Shown here in pieces: positions 1 through 7,386 of a stretch of 14,408 bases of DNA. The translations under genes and the position numbers were made by a program. The notes under the pieces were generated by a model. That model did not search any database and had not been told where the DNA came from. It saw only the letters and a program-made list of their open reading frames with translations. Source of the stretch: Alphaproteobacteria bacterium UBA7691 (lineage in GTDB: Bacteria; Pseudomonadota; Alphaproteobacteria; Ferrovibrionales; Ferrovibrionaceae); the NCBI GenBank assembly GCA_002482765.1, contig DLGP01000092.1:14642-29049 (forward strand). Direction: 5' to 3'. Numbering within the stretch: position 1 is the first letter of the stretch; each line of letters opens with the position of its first letter.

Positions 1-63
1 CGGCTTGCCGCCATTCGGCAGCATGCTGGTTTCGGGTTTCGCGGTCGGGGTCAGGGCATTCAT
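1..63 (-). CDS. N-terminal fragment of an unidentified gene running off the left edge
   Basis: An ATG at 63-61 on the minus strand opens a frame of 21 codons with no stop before the window edge. A GGAG Shine-Dalgarno lies 7 bases upstream of the ATG, which supports a true start. The visible peptide begins MNALTPTAKPE, is polar, and carries no signal peptide or recognisable motif, so no function can be assigned. It is divergent from the LysR-type regulator at 148, with 84 bases between the two start codons. That arrangement often means the regulator controls the divergent gene, but here this is inference only. Confidence 0.6.
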   Translation of the reverse strand, partial: MNALTPTAKPETSMLPNGGKP

Positions 64-147
64 GGCTGGCTCCAAATCTGGGGGGCGTGTCAGCGCCGAT
101 CCTAGCCGCTGGCGCCGGCGCCGCAACCGATTTAAACTCGCCCAGCC

Positions 148-1089
148 ATGAGTTTTCCTCATAACAATCCACCCGGCGAGAGCGGCCCGCTGCCATCGCT
201 AAACGCCCTGCGCGCCTTTGCCGCCGCCGGGCGCCATCTCAGTTTCACCCGCGCCGCCGCTGAACTGCATGTCACCCAGGGCGCGGTGAGCCGGCTGGTG
301 AAGCAGTTGGAAGCCGATCTGGGGGTGCAGCTTTTCCGCCGTGGCCCGCGCGGCCTGGAACTGACCGAAATCGGCGCCGCCTATCTGCCCGCCTTGCAGG
401 ATGCCTTCGAGCGGTTATTTGCCGCCACGCGGCTGGTGGCCCGCGCCGGGCGCCCGGCCAACCGGCTGACCATCGCCACCCTGCCCACCCTGGCGATGCG
501 CTGGTTCATGCCGCGCCTGGCGGATTTCCAGCGCCGCCACCCGGAAATATCGGTGGATGTGACCAGCGCCGACCGCCCCATCGACTTCGCCCGCGAGGCC
601 ATCGATGTGGGCATCCAATATGGCCCGCCGGCTGGGCGTGACACCTGGCCCGAGGGCCTGGCCGCCAGTTTCCTGTTTCCCGAAACCGTGCTGCTGGTGG
701 GCAGCCCCGCTTTGCTGAAAAGCCGCCCGGTGAAGCGGCCCGAGGATGTGCGGCGCCACACCCTGCTAACCCATTCCACCCGACCGGAAGCCTGGGTGGA
801 ATGGTTTGCCGCTGCCGGGCTGAAGCCGGCGCCGCAACAGCATGGCCCCGGTTTTGAGCATTTTTTCATGTCGATCGAGGCGGCGGCCAATGGCCTTGGC
901 CTGGCCCTGGTGCCGGATTTTTTCATCAGCGCCGAATTGCGCGATGGCCGCCTGATCGAACCCTTGCCCGAGCATCGTGTGCAGCGGCGCGGCGGCTATT
1001 ATTTGCTGCACCAGCAGGGCCGCGAGCGCGAACCGGCGATCCGTGCCTTCCGCGACTGGCTGCACAACAGCCAGGAAATCAGCTTGTGA
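148..1089 (+). CDS. LysR-family transcriptional regulator, GcvA-like
   Basis: A cytoplasmic DNA-binding regulator of 313 residues, the usual LysR length. Residues about 17-76 form the winged helix-turn-helix, with the family-typical stretches NALRAFAAAGRHLSFTRAA and HVTQGAVSRLVKQLE. The HLSFTRAAAELHVTQGAVS pattern is characteristic of the GcvA subgroup. Residues about 100-305 match a periplasmic-binding-protein-like effector domain. The ligand cannot be read from sequence, and GcvA-like proteins regulate many different pathways, so 'glycine cleavage' should not be assumed. The ATG at 148 has no strong Shine-Dalgarno, but no better start exists and the N-terminal extension before the HTH is only about 16 residues. 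It is divergent from the partial gene at 1-63, its most likely target. The DMT exporter 73 bases downstream is a second possible partner. Confidence 0.9.
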   Translation: MSFPHNNPPGESGPLPSLNALRAFAAAGRHLSFTRAAAELHVTQGAVSRLVKQLEADLGVQLFRRGPRGLELTEIGAAYLPALQDAFERLFAATRLVARAGRPANRLTIATLPTLAMRWFMPRLADFQRRHPEISVDVTSADRPIDFAREAIDVGIQYGPPAGRDTWPEGLAASFLFPETVLLVGSPALLKSRPVKRPEDVRRHTLLTHSTRPEAWVEWFAAAGLKPAPQQHGPGFEHFFMSIEAAANGLGLALVPDFFISAELRDGRLIEPLPEHRVQRRGGYYLLHQQGREREPAIRAFRDWLHNSQEISL

Positions 1090-1162
1090 TGCATGACACA
1101 GCCAGCAGCCCCGGCATTGGCTAAGCAATAGTCTCACATTCAGTGACGAGTTCGTAACCGCC

Positions 1163-2074
1163 ATGTTTGCCAGTCTGCGTCAATCGCGCTTCTATCCGCT
1201 GCTGCTGCTCGTCGCCACCGGCACCACGCTCGGCCTGTCCACGCCATTTGCCAAAGTGGCACTGGACCAGGGTATTTCGCCGGTCGCCTTTGCCTTCTGG
1301 CAGAATTTAATCGGCGGCCTGCTGTTGCTTGTGCTGGCCTGCGCCACCGGCAGCCGGCCCGTGGCATCGGCACAGCATCTACGCTTTTTTCTGATCAGCG
1401 GCTTCATAACGCTGGCATTGCCGCATGTGCTTATTTTTCTTGCCGTGGCCCGCATCGGGGCCGGACTGCCGAGCGTTGTCTATGCCTTCCCCACCCTCCT
1501 CACCTACAGCCTTGCCCTGCTGCTTGGCATGGAAAAACTTGTCTGGCGGCGCGCTGCCGGCATCGGCCTCGGGCTGGTCGGCATCCTGCTGATCCTGGTG
1601 CCGCGCAGCGGCCCGGTCGCCGGGCCGGATTTACCCTGGATGCTGCTGGCCTTCATCGCGCCGGTTGCCCTGGCCATTGGCAACATCTATCGCACCCGTG
1701 CCTGGCCGCAGAATGCAGCGCCATTGCTGCTGGCGGCGGGTACACTTCTGGCTGCGGCGCTCTGGCTGCTGCTGGCCGGTGGCGCCATGGCGCTGGTTTC
1801 CGGCCCAAGGCTCTATCTGCCTGGCCGCGGCGAAACCGACTGGGTGCTGCCGGTGGCTGGCGTTTTTGCCTGCCTGAGCTTCATCACCTATTTTGAATTG
1901 CAGCGCGTAGCCGGCCCGGTCTATCTGAGCCAGATTGGCTATGTCATCACCACCACAAGCCTGATGATCGGCGCGTTGCATTTTGGCGAAAGCTACAGCT
2001 TGCTGGTCTGGGGTGCCCTGCTGGTGATTATTTTTGGCATCCTGCTGGTCAATCAACGTCCCAGCCAGCGGTAA
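1163..2074 (+). CDS. DMT-superfamily (EamA) transporter
   Basis: An inner-membrane protein of 303 residues with about ten hydrophobic segments, arranged as two EamA repeats (about residues 10-147 and 157-297). The first repeat contains the helix pair around STPFAKVALDQG and a TLLTYSLALLLGMEKLVW segment. The second ends with the typical GESYSLLVWGALLVIIFGI signature. EamA proteins export or exchange metabolites such as amino acids or sugars, driven by ion gradients. The substrate cannot be told from sequence. The start ATG at 1163 has a modest GACGAG-like Shine-Dalgarno. It lies 73 bases after the LysR gene and 60 bases before the nucleosidase gene, all in the same direction, but I see no convincing promoter or terminator in either gap, so co-transcription is undecided. 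Confidence 0.88.
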   Translation: MFASLRQSRFYPLLLLVATGTTLGLSTPFAKVALDQGISPVAFAFWQNLIGGLLLLVLACATGSRPVASAQHLRFFLISGFITLALPHVLIFLAVARIGAGLPSVVYAFPTLLTYSLALLLGMEKLVWRRAAGIGLGLVGILLILVPRSGPVAGPDLPWMLLAFIAPVALAIGNIYRTRAWPQNAAPLLLAAGTLLAAALWLLLAGGAMALVSGPRLYLPGRGETDWVLPVAGVFACLSFITYFELQRVAGPVYLSQIGYVITTTSLMIGALHFGESYSLLVWGALLVIIFGILLVNQRPSQR

Positions 2075-2134
2075 TCTGGGCTTTCACAGCGACCCGGCCG
2101 CAGGCTAAGCTAGCGCAGATCAGGAGTCTGCCCT

Positions 2135-3043
2135 ATGCGCAAAGCGTTGTTTACCTTGCTGTTTTGTATGCTGCCCATTCTGGCAGTTGCGGCCGATAAG
2201 CTGGATTCCCGCCCGCGCGTGGCGGTGATTTCGGCCTTTGGCCCGGAATGGCTCGCCCTCAAGGCGGCGCTTGCCGAACCGCAGAGCCATGCTGTGAACG
2301 GCATCGAATTTGTCACCGGGCGGCTTTCGGGCCGCGATGTGGTGTTGTTCCTCAGCGGCATCAGCATGGTGAATGCCACCATGAGCACCCAGATCGCCCT
2401 CAACCGCTTCGATATCAGCGGCATCGTTTTCAGCGGCATTGCCGGCGGGGTTGATCCTGGCTTGAATGTTGGCGATGTGGTGGTGGCGGATAAATGGGCG
2501 CAATATCTGGAAGCCACCTTTGCCCGCGACCTCGGCAATGGCCGTTATGAACTGCCGCCCTGGAAAAAACCTGAACAGCCGAATTACGGCATGATCTTCC
2601 CCAATGCGGTGGAAGTGCGGCGCGCCAATGCGGCGCCGGAAGCCAAATTCTGGTTTGAGGTTGATCCCGGCATGCTGGCGGCAGCGCGGCGACTGAATGA
2701 TGTGCCGCTACAGCATTGCACCAGCGGCAATACCTGCCTGGAGCAGAAGCCGCGCCTCGTGCTGGGCGGCAATGGCGTTTCCGGCCAGGCCTTTGTGGAT
2801 AATGCCGATTTCCGGCGCTATGTGTTTGCTGCCTTCCAGGCTCGCGTGCTGGATATGGAAAGTGCTGCGGTGGCCATGGTGGCCTATGCCAATGGCGTGC
2901 CGTTCATCGCCTTCCGCAGCCTGTCCGATCTGGCCGGCGGCGAAAAAGGCGGCAACGAAATGGCCACCTTCATGCGCCTGGCTTCCGATAATTCCGCCGC
3001 AATGGTGCGGCGTTTCCTGGAAGTATGGGCGCCGCCGCGCTGA
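2135..3043 (+). CDS. Secreted 5'-methylthioadenosine/S-adenosylhomocysteine nucleosidase-like protein
   Basis: 302 residues, about 70 longer than the cytoplasmic enzyme (about 230). The first 20 residues are a Sec signal peptide: MRK, a hydrophobic core and a VAA/DK cleavage site. The mature part has the PNP/UDP phosphorylase fold: VAVISAFGPEW with Glu38 in the place of the MTAN catalytic glutamate, the glycine-rich SGIAGGVDPGLNVGDVVVA (100-118), the ribose-binding DMES (240-243) and RSLSD with the putative catalytic Asp265. Family members cleave the glycosidic bond of MTA, SAH or related nucleosides; the exact substrate is unproven. Cys195 and Cys201 could form a disulfide, which would suit the periplasm. 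AGGAG at 2122-2126, 8 bases before the ATG, fixes the start. A weak promoter-like pair (TTTCAC 2082, TAAGCT 2106) lies upstream. The gene converges on argB. Confidence 0.8.
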   Translation: MRKALFTLLFCMLPILAVAADKLDSRPRVAVISAFGPEWLALKAALAEPQSHAVNGIEFVTGRLSGRDVVLFLSGISMVNATMSTQIALNRFDISGIVFSGIAGGVDPGLNVGDVVVADKWAQYLEATFARDLGNGRYELPPWKKPEQPNYGMIFPNAVEVRRANAAPEAKFWFEVDPGMLAAARRLNDVPLQHCTSGNTCLEQKPRLVLGGNGVSGQAFVDNADFRRYVFAAFQARVLDMESAAVAMVAYANGVPFIAFRSLSDLAGGEKGGNEMATFMRLASDNSAAMVRRFLEVWAPPR

Positions 3044-3066
3044 TTGTAGCACGCGGCTGAACCAGA

Positions 3067-4002
3067 CTAATCCCCGGCGCGTGGCGTTACCGGCGCGCGT
3101 TCCAGCATGGTGCCGACGCCATGCGCGGTGAACAATTCCAGCAGCAGCACATGCGGCACGCGGCCATCCAGGATATGCGCCGCATGCACACCGCCGCGCA
3201 CTGCATCCAGGCAGGTTTCCAGCTTGGGGATCATGCCGCCCGAAATCGTGCCGTCGCCCATCAGCATCAGCGCTTCTTTCGGCGTCAGCTTCGGGATCAG
3301 ATGCTTTTCCTTGTTCAGCACGCCGGCCACATCGGTGAGCATCAGCAGCTTGGCCGCGCCCACCGCCGAGGCAATCGCGCCGGCTGCCGTGTCGGCGTTG
3401 ATGTTATAGGTTTCGCCATGCTCGCCGATGCCAATCGGCGCCACCACCGGGATGATATTGGAATTCTGTAGCGTGCGCAGGATATCCGGGTTGACCTTGA
3501 CCGGCTCACCGACAAAGCCGAGATCAAGCAGCTTCTCGATATTCGAGCCGGGATCGCGCACCGAGCGGCGCAGTTTGCGCGCTTCGATCAGCCGGCCATC
3601 TTTGCCCGACAGGCCGATGCCGATGCCGCCGACGCTGTTGATCGCGGTGACAACCTGCTTGTTGATCGAGCCGGCCAGCACCATTTCCACGATCTCCACC
3701 GTGGCCTGATCGGTAACACGCAGGCCATCGATGAATTCGCTCTTGATCTTGAGCCGGTCGAGCATGGCGCCGATCTGCGGCCCGCCGCCATGCACCACGA
3801 TGGGATTGATGCCCACCTGCTTGATCAGCACCACGTCGCGGGCAAATTCCTGCGCCAGATGCTCGTCGCCCATGGCATGGCCGCCATATTTGATCACCAT
3901 GGTCTGACCGGCAAAGCGGCGCATATAGGGCAGCGCTTCCGACAGCACCTTGGCGGTTTCCTGCAAATGCGATTCCAAGGGCTTGGGGCCAGCGGTTTTC
4001 AT
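3067..4002 (-). CDS. argB: Acetylglutamate kinase
   Basis: Cytoplasmic enzyme of arginine biosynthesis that phosphorylates N-acetyl-L-glutamate with ATP (second step). At 311 residues it has the amino-acid-kinase fold: VIKYGGHAM with Lys38 at the phosphate site, HGGGPQ (71-76) for the substrate, YNINADTAAGAIA (199-211), and GDGTISGGMIPK (249-260) ending in a conserved lysine. About 30 residues precede the kinase core (ETAKVLSEALPYMRRFAGQ). This matches the N-terminal helix that, in characterised hexameric NAGKs, makes the enzyme inhibitable by arginine, so feedback control is likely. It is the last gene of the rpmH cluster, 45 bases after yihA, with a weak GGAA Shine-Dalgarno and a possible internal promoter. 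No intrinsic terminator follows it. Confidence 0.97.
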   Translation of the reverse strand: MKTAGPKPLESHLQETAKVLSEALPYMRRFAGQTMVIKYGGHAMGDEHLAQEFARDVVLIKQVGINPIVVHGGGPQIGAMLDRLKIKSEFIDGLRVTDQATVEIVEMVLAGSINKQVVTAINSVGGIGIGLSGKDGRLIEARKLRRSVRDPGSNIEKLLDLGFVGEPVKVNPDILRTLQNSNIIPVVAPIGIGEHGETYNINADTAAGAIASAVGAAKLLMLTDVAGVLNKEKHLIPKLTPKEALMLMGDGTISGGMIPKLETCLDAVRGGVHAAHILDGRVPHVLLLELFTAHGVGTMLERAPVTPRAGD

Positions 4003-4034
4003 TGGGCGTTTCCGTTTCTGGACGAAATCGGGCC

Positions 4035-4064
4035 TATATAAAGCGGTTTAAACCAGCCCCGCAA
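4035..4064 (-). promoter_or_regulatory. Possible internal promoter for argB
   Basis: On the minus strand, TTGCGG (4064-4059) and TATATA (4040-4035) are separated by 18 bases and lie just before argB, in an unusually AT-rich patch of this GC-rich window. The -35 overlaps the last codons of yihA. A 10-bp perfect palindrome, GGTTTAAACC (4045-4054), sits in the spacer. It would allow argB to be expressed apart from the ribosomal and membrane genes upstream. The -35 match is imperfect, so this is only a candidate. Confidence 0.3.
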
Positions 4065-4683
4065 GCTCGGCGCGGAGTTCTGGTATGCCGAGCGCCTTTT
4101 CGCTGGAAGTGAACAGCACTTCCGGATGCGCGGCAACGCGGCGGCTGACCTTGGCGCGGGTTTCAGCCAGGCGCGCGGCAGCCTCGGCCGGCTTCACCTT
4201 GTCGGCCTTGGTCAGCACCACCTGATAGACCACCGCCGAGGCGTCGAAAATCTCCATGATGTCGAGATCGCTGTCCTTCAGGCCATGGCGGCCATCCACC
4301 AGCAGCAGCACACGGCGCAGGTTGGGCCGGCCCTTGAGAAAATCCACCGCCAGGCGGGTCCAATCGGCCGCCACCTGCTTGCCGGCCTGCGAATAGCCAT
4401 AGCCCGGCAGGTCAACCAGCATCAGCTTGCCGCCGAGCGAAAAGAAATTGAGCTGCTGGGTGCGACCCGGCGTGTTGGAAACACGCGCCAGGGTTTTGCG
4501 CCCGGTAAGCGCATTGACCAAGCTGGACTTGCCAACATTGGAGCGGCCGGCAAAGGCGATTTCCGGCAAGGATGGCGCCGGCAGCATTTCGGCGATCATT
4601 GCCCCGGCGACAAAATCGCAAGGGCCGGCGAAAAGCAGCCGGCCCTTCTCGATCTGTGCCGCGCTGTATTGCGGCTCGCTCAT
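4048..4683 (-). CDS. yihA: Ribosome biogenesis GTP-binding protein YihA/YsxC (EngB)
   Basis: Essential-type GTPase of the TrmE-Era-EngA-EngB group, implicated in large ribosomal subunit assembly. At 211 residues it is close to E. coli YihA. The G motifs are in order: GRSNVGKS (46-53, P-loop), the switch I RVSNTPGRTQ region (68-76), DLPG (91-94), TKAD (158-161) and TSSEKALG (192-199). The GYGYSQAGK segment after DLPG is family-typical. I chose the ATG at 4683 (MSEPQYSAAQ). A frame-open ATG 39 bases upstream would add an arginine-rich tail and overlap yidC by 32 bases. With the chosen start the gene begins 7 bases after the yidC stop, which fits translational coupling. The Shine-Dalgarno is poor. 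Placement between yidC and argB is the usual alphaproteobacterial order. Confidence 0.95.
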   Translation of the reverse strand: MSEPQYSAAQIEKGRLLFAGPCDFVAGAMIAEMLPAPSLPEIAFAGRSNVGKSSLVNALTGRKTLARVSNTPGRTQQLNFFSLGGKLMLVDLPGYGYSQAGKQVAADWTRLAVDFLKGRPNLRRVLLLVDGRHGLKDSDLDIMEIFDASAVVYQVVLTKADKVKPAEAAARLAETRAKVSRRVAAHPEVLFTSSEKALGIPELRAELAGLV

Positions 4684-4690
4684 CCTGGCG

Positions 4691-6535
4691 TCACTTCGCA
4701 GGCGGCGGCGTGGGATCGGCACCGCCGCCGATCTTCACACCCATGCGGCGCATGATGATGATCTGCTGGATGATGCTGAGCGTGTTGTTCCACGACCAGT
4801 AGATCACCAGGCCGGAAGCGAAAGAGCCAAGCATGAAGGTGAACACCACCGGCATGAGGGCAAAAATCTTCTGCTGCACCGGATCCGGCGGCTGCGGGTT
4901 GAGCCGCATTTGCAGCCACATGGTGATACCCATAATGATCGGCCAGATGCCGAGCGACAGGATATGCAGCATGCCGCCGAAGGCAAACACCGCCGGCACA
5001 TCATAGGGCAGCAGGCCGAACAGGTTGATCCACGAGGTTGGATCAGGCGCCGAAAGATCGTGAATCCAGCCGAAAAATGGCGCATGGCGCATTTCGATGC
5101 TGATATACAGCACCTTGTAGAGCGCGAAGAAAACCGGGATCTGCAACAGGATCGGCAAACAGCCAGCGGCCGGATTGACCTTCTCCTTCTTGTACAGCTC
5201 CATCAACTCCTTCTGCATCGCCTCGCGATTTTCGCCATGGCGCTCGCGCAGGCGCTGCATTTCGGGTTGCAGCTTCTTCATCGCGCTCATCGCCACATAG
5301 GATTTGTAGGCGAGCGGGAAGAACAGCAGCTTCACGATCACGGTGACAATCAGCATGGCCACGCCGATATTGCCGGCCCAGCCATGGAACCAGTGAATGG
5401 CAAAAAACATCGGCTTGGTCAGATACGGGAACCAGCCCCAGTCAATCACCAGGTCGAAGCGCGGAATCTGGTGCCGCTCCTCGTAGCGATTGACCAGTTC
5501 GGTCTGCTTGGCGCCAACGAACAGCAGGCTGGCCGATTGCGCCTTGGCGCCGGCTGCCACGGCCACGCCGCCGCCGAGCCAATCAACCTGGAAACGGTCG
5601 GCGCCCGGCGTGCCGCCATGGGTGAAGCGGCCCTTGATATTCTGCTCAACACCCGGCACCAGCGCGGTGAGCCAGTATTTGTCGGTGAAGCCGAGCCAGC
5701 CACCCACCGAGTCGAATTCGGCATTCTTCTCCTTGGCCAGATCGCCATAGGGCACTTCCTTCAACGTGCCCTTCTCATCCGCTTTGGGGCGGAACACGCC
5801 CAGCGGACCTTCATAAAGGATATAGAGGCCATCGGTCTTGGGCAGGCCATGGCGCGACAGCAGCGCATAGGGGAACAAAGTGAGCGGCTTGTCGCTCTTG
5901 TTCTCGATGCCCTGCACCACGTTGAACATGAAATTGTCGTCGAGCGAGATGGCGCGGGTGAATACCAGGCCCTCGCCGTTATCCCAGCTCAATGTCACCG
6001 TTTCGCCGGTCTTGAGCGTGGTCTTGTCGGCGCTCCAGCGTGTCTGCGGCCCGGGCAGCTTGGTGCTGTCACCCGGCGCCGCAGTCCAGCCGAATTCGGC
6101 ATAATAGGGATGCGGCGCGCCAGCCGGCGACAGCAGCGTGATCGGCGGGCTGTTGGGCGCCAGCCCTTCCTTGTAGTCGGGCAGGATCACATCATCGACG
6201 CGGCCACCGACCAGATTGATCGAGCCGCGCAGGCGCTGGCCTTCAATCGTCACACGCGGGGTTTGCGCCACCACCGCCGCGCGGCTGGCGCCCGTGGCAA
6301 CCGGGCCGGCGGCGCCGGGCAGGGCCGGCAGTGCGTTCAGGCCCGGTGCAGCGCCCGGGGCCGGCGTCGGCACGGCAGAGCCATCCGGATTGGTTACCTG
6401 CGTGGTGGCGGCCTTCTGCGCCGCCTGTTCGGCACGCAGTTTTTCCTGGCGCGGCGCATCCACGAAGAATTGGAAACCGAGCATGATCGCAAGCGACAGC
6501 GCAATGGCGATGATGAGGTTCTTCTGGTCTGACAT
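4691..6535 (-). CDS. yidC: Membrane protein insertase YidC
   Basis: Inner-membrane insertase that works alone or with SecYEG to insert and fold membrane proteins. 614 residues in the Gram-negative layout: TM1 (about 7-25), a Pro/Ala-rich linker (about 40-90), the periplasmic P1 domain (about 92-360), then the conserved Oxa1-like core (about 370-595). The core includes FFPLAYKSY, the cytoplasmic helical hairpin MKKLQPEMQRLRERHG, and KVNPAAGCLPILLQIPVFFALY. Lys402 in IVKLLFFPL occupies the position of E. coli Arg366, the positive charge of the hydrophilic groove; Oxa1 also has lysine there. The short tail ends GGGADPTPPPAK. The ATG lies 3 bases after the yidD stop, so translation is probably coupled. 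Confidence 0.98.
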   Translation of the reverse strand: MSDQKNLIIAIALSLAIMLGFQFFVDAPRQEKLRAEQAAQKAATTQVTNPDGSAVPTPAPGAAPGLNALPALPGAAGPVATGASRAAVVAQTPRVTIEGQRLRGSINLVGGRVDDVILPDYKEGLAPNSPPITLLSPAGAPHPYYAEFGWTAAPGDSTKLPGPQTRWSADKTTLKTGETVTLSWDNGEGLVFTRAISLDDNFMFNVVQGIENKSDKPLTLFPYALLSRHGLPKTDGLYILYEGPLGVFRPKADEKGTLKEVPYGDLAKEKNAEFDSVGGWLGFTDKYWLTALVPGVEQNIKGRFTHGGTPGADRFQVDWLGGGVAVAAGAKAQSASLLFVGAKQTELVNRYEERHQIPRFDLVIDWGWFPYLTKPMFFAIHWFHGWAGNIGVAMLIVTVIVKLLFFPLAYKSYVAMSAMKKLQPEMQRLRERHGENREAMQKELMELYKKEKVNPAAGCLPILLQIPVFFALYKVLYISIEMRHAPFFGWIHDLSAPDPTSWINLFGLLPYDVPAVFAFGGMLHILSLGIWPIIMGITMWLQMRLNPQPPDPVQQKIFALMPVVFTFMLGSFASGLVIYWSWNNTLSIIQQIIIMRRMGVKIGGGADPTPPPAK

Positions 6536-6538
6536 GCT

Positions 6539-6835
6539 CTACGAATCCGCCTTGTTGGCCGGGGCGAGGTTACTATCCTGCCCTGGTGGCTCCCCAATCG
6601 GAGGAACCGGATCGAAACCGCTGGAACCGAACGGCTGGCAACGCGCCAGGCGCCGCACGGTGAGATACGTCCCGCGCCAGGCACCATGACGTTCCAGCGC
6701 CTCCAGTGCATAGCACGAGCAGGTTGGCTGGAAGCGGCAGTTATGCCCTACCCAGGGGGAGAGAAACAACCGGTAGGCCCGGATTGGCAAAGCTACCAGA
6801 CGTGCGGGAAAGGAATATGACACCGGCGCGGTCAC
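6539..6835 (-). CDS. yidD: Membrane protein insertion efficiency factor YidD
   Basis: Small membrane-associated protein (98 residues with the start chosen here; E. coli 85) that helps YidC-dependent insertion. The family signature is clear: ALPIRAYRLFLSPWVG, then CRFQPTCSCYALEALERHG and ARCQPFGSSGFDPVP, with the conserved cysteines present. I chose GTG at 6835 because its first bases overlap the rnpA stop as GTGA, and because GGAG lies 8 bases upstream. A second GTG 45 bases further up would add a Gly/Ala-rich stretch (MAGCAGAGRLAGAGR) absent from the family, inside rnpA. The C-terminal 25 residues beyond the DPVP motif are polar and not conserved. It is followed by yidC after only 3 bases, which fits the shared function. 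Confidence 0.93.
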   Translation of the reverse strand: MTAPVSYSFPARLVALPIRAYRLFLSPWVGHNCRFQPTCSCYALEALERHGAWRGTYLTVRRLARCQPFGSSGFDPVPPIGEPPGQDSNLAPANKADS

Positions 6836-7227
6836 GCGCCCGGCTCCGGCGAGACGGCCAGCACCGGCGCAGCCTGCCACAATTTAAGCCGCCGCAGGGC
6901 GGCTTCCAGATCGCGGCGCAATTCAGCAAAGCCACGTTCCGGCGTGGCCTTGCGTGCCACCAGCACATATTCATGGCCGGGCGCAGCATGCTGCGGCATG
7001 ATTTCACGCGCCAATGCTTTCAGCCGCCGGCGGGCGCGGTTGCGCAGCACGGCATTGCCGACCTTGCGCGAGGCGGTGAAGCCGACGCGGATAGCTGCAC
7101 GGGATGAGCTTTCGGGTGCCAGCGCAGCTTGCAACAGCAAGCCCGGCTGGGCCGAGCGCCGCTCAGCGCCCTGCACCCGCAGATACTCCGCCCGGCGGCG
7201 GAGCCGTTCAAGGCTGTCCGTCGCCAT
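6832..7227 (-). CDS. rnpA: Ribonuclease P protein component
   Basis: Basic protein subunit of RNase P. It binds the catalytic RNA and improves 5' leader removal from precursor tRNAs. 131 residues, slightly longer than the typical 115-125. Visible features are the N-terminal LRRRAEYLRVQ, the central IRVGFTASRKVGNAV, and the RNR signature RNRARRRLKALAR (62-74). The C-terminal helix ends near LRRLKLW and is followed by a variable tail. The ATG at 7227 is 21 bases after rpmH and has only a weak Shine-Dalgarno; coupling to rpmH translation is plausible. Its stop overlaps the yidD GTG by four bases. The RNase P RNA gene (rnpB) is not in this window. Confidence 0.95.
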   Translation of the reverse strand: MATDSLERLRRRAEYLRVQGAERRSAQPGLLLQAALAPESSSRAAIRVGFTASRKVGNAVLRNRARRRLKALAREIMPQHAAPGHEYVLVARKATPERGFAELRRDLEAALRRLKLWQAAPVLAVSPEPGA

Positions 7228-7248
7228 CAGGCGGTGCCGCTCGGGAAA

Positions 7249-7383
7249 TCAGGCCGAGAGCTTCTTGCGCCCGATGGCGCGGCGGGAAGCCACCACCTTA
7301 CGACCACCAACGGTGGCCATACGCGCGCGAAAACCGTGGCGGCGCTTGCGCACCAGCTTGCTGGGTTGATAAGTCCGTTTCAC
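7249..7383 (-). CDS. rpmH: 50S ribosomal protein L34
   Basis: 44-residue, very basic ribosomal protein of the large subunit. The sequence starts (M)KRTYQPSKLVRKRRHGF and ends RRAIGRKKLSA, matching L34 end to end. The start is GTG at 7383, not ATG. GGAGAG at 7394-7389, five bases before the GTG, confirms it. It is the first gene of the rpmH-rnpA-yidD-yidC-yihA-argB cluster. Upstream on the minus strand are a good sigma70-type promoter, a terminator-like hairpin and a hairpin containing the Shine-Dalgarno, so control may act on the leader RNA. A longer frame from a TTG at 7434 is not L34-like and would start only a few bases after the predicted transcription start. Confidence 0.97.
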   Translation of the reverse strand: MKRTYQPSKLVRKRRHGFRARMATVGGRKVVASRRAIGRKKLSA

Positions 7384-7386
7384 AAC

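Noticed and set aside
4684..4722. A 13-residue N-terminal extension of EngB from an upstream ATG.
   Set aside because: It overlaps the end of yidC, is Arg-rich and not family-like. The ATG at 4683 gives the standard length and start.
4427..6532. A very long open frame on the plus strand opposite yidC and yihA (about 700 codons).
   Set aside because: It mirrors the codon structure of two certain genes in GC-rich DNA, is His/Gln/Arg-rich with no domain pattern, and has no credible Shine-Dalgarno. It is a shadow frame.
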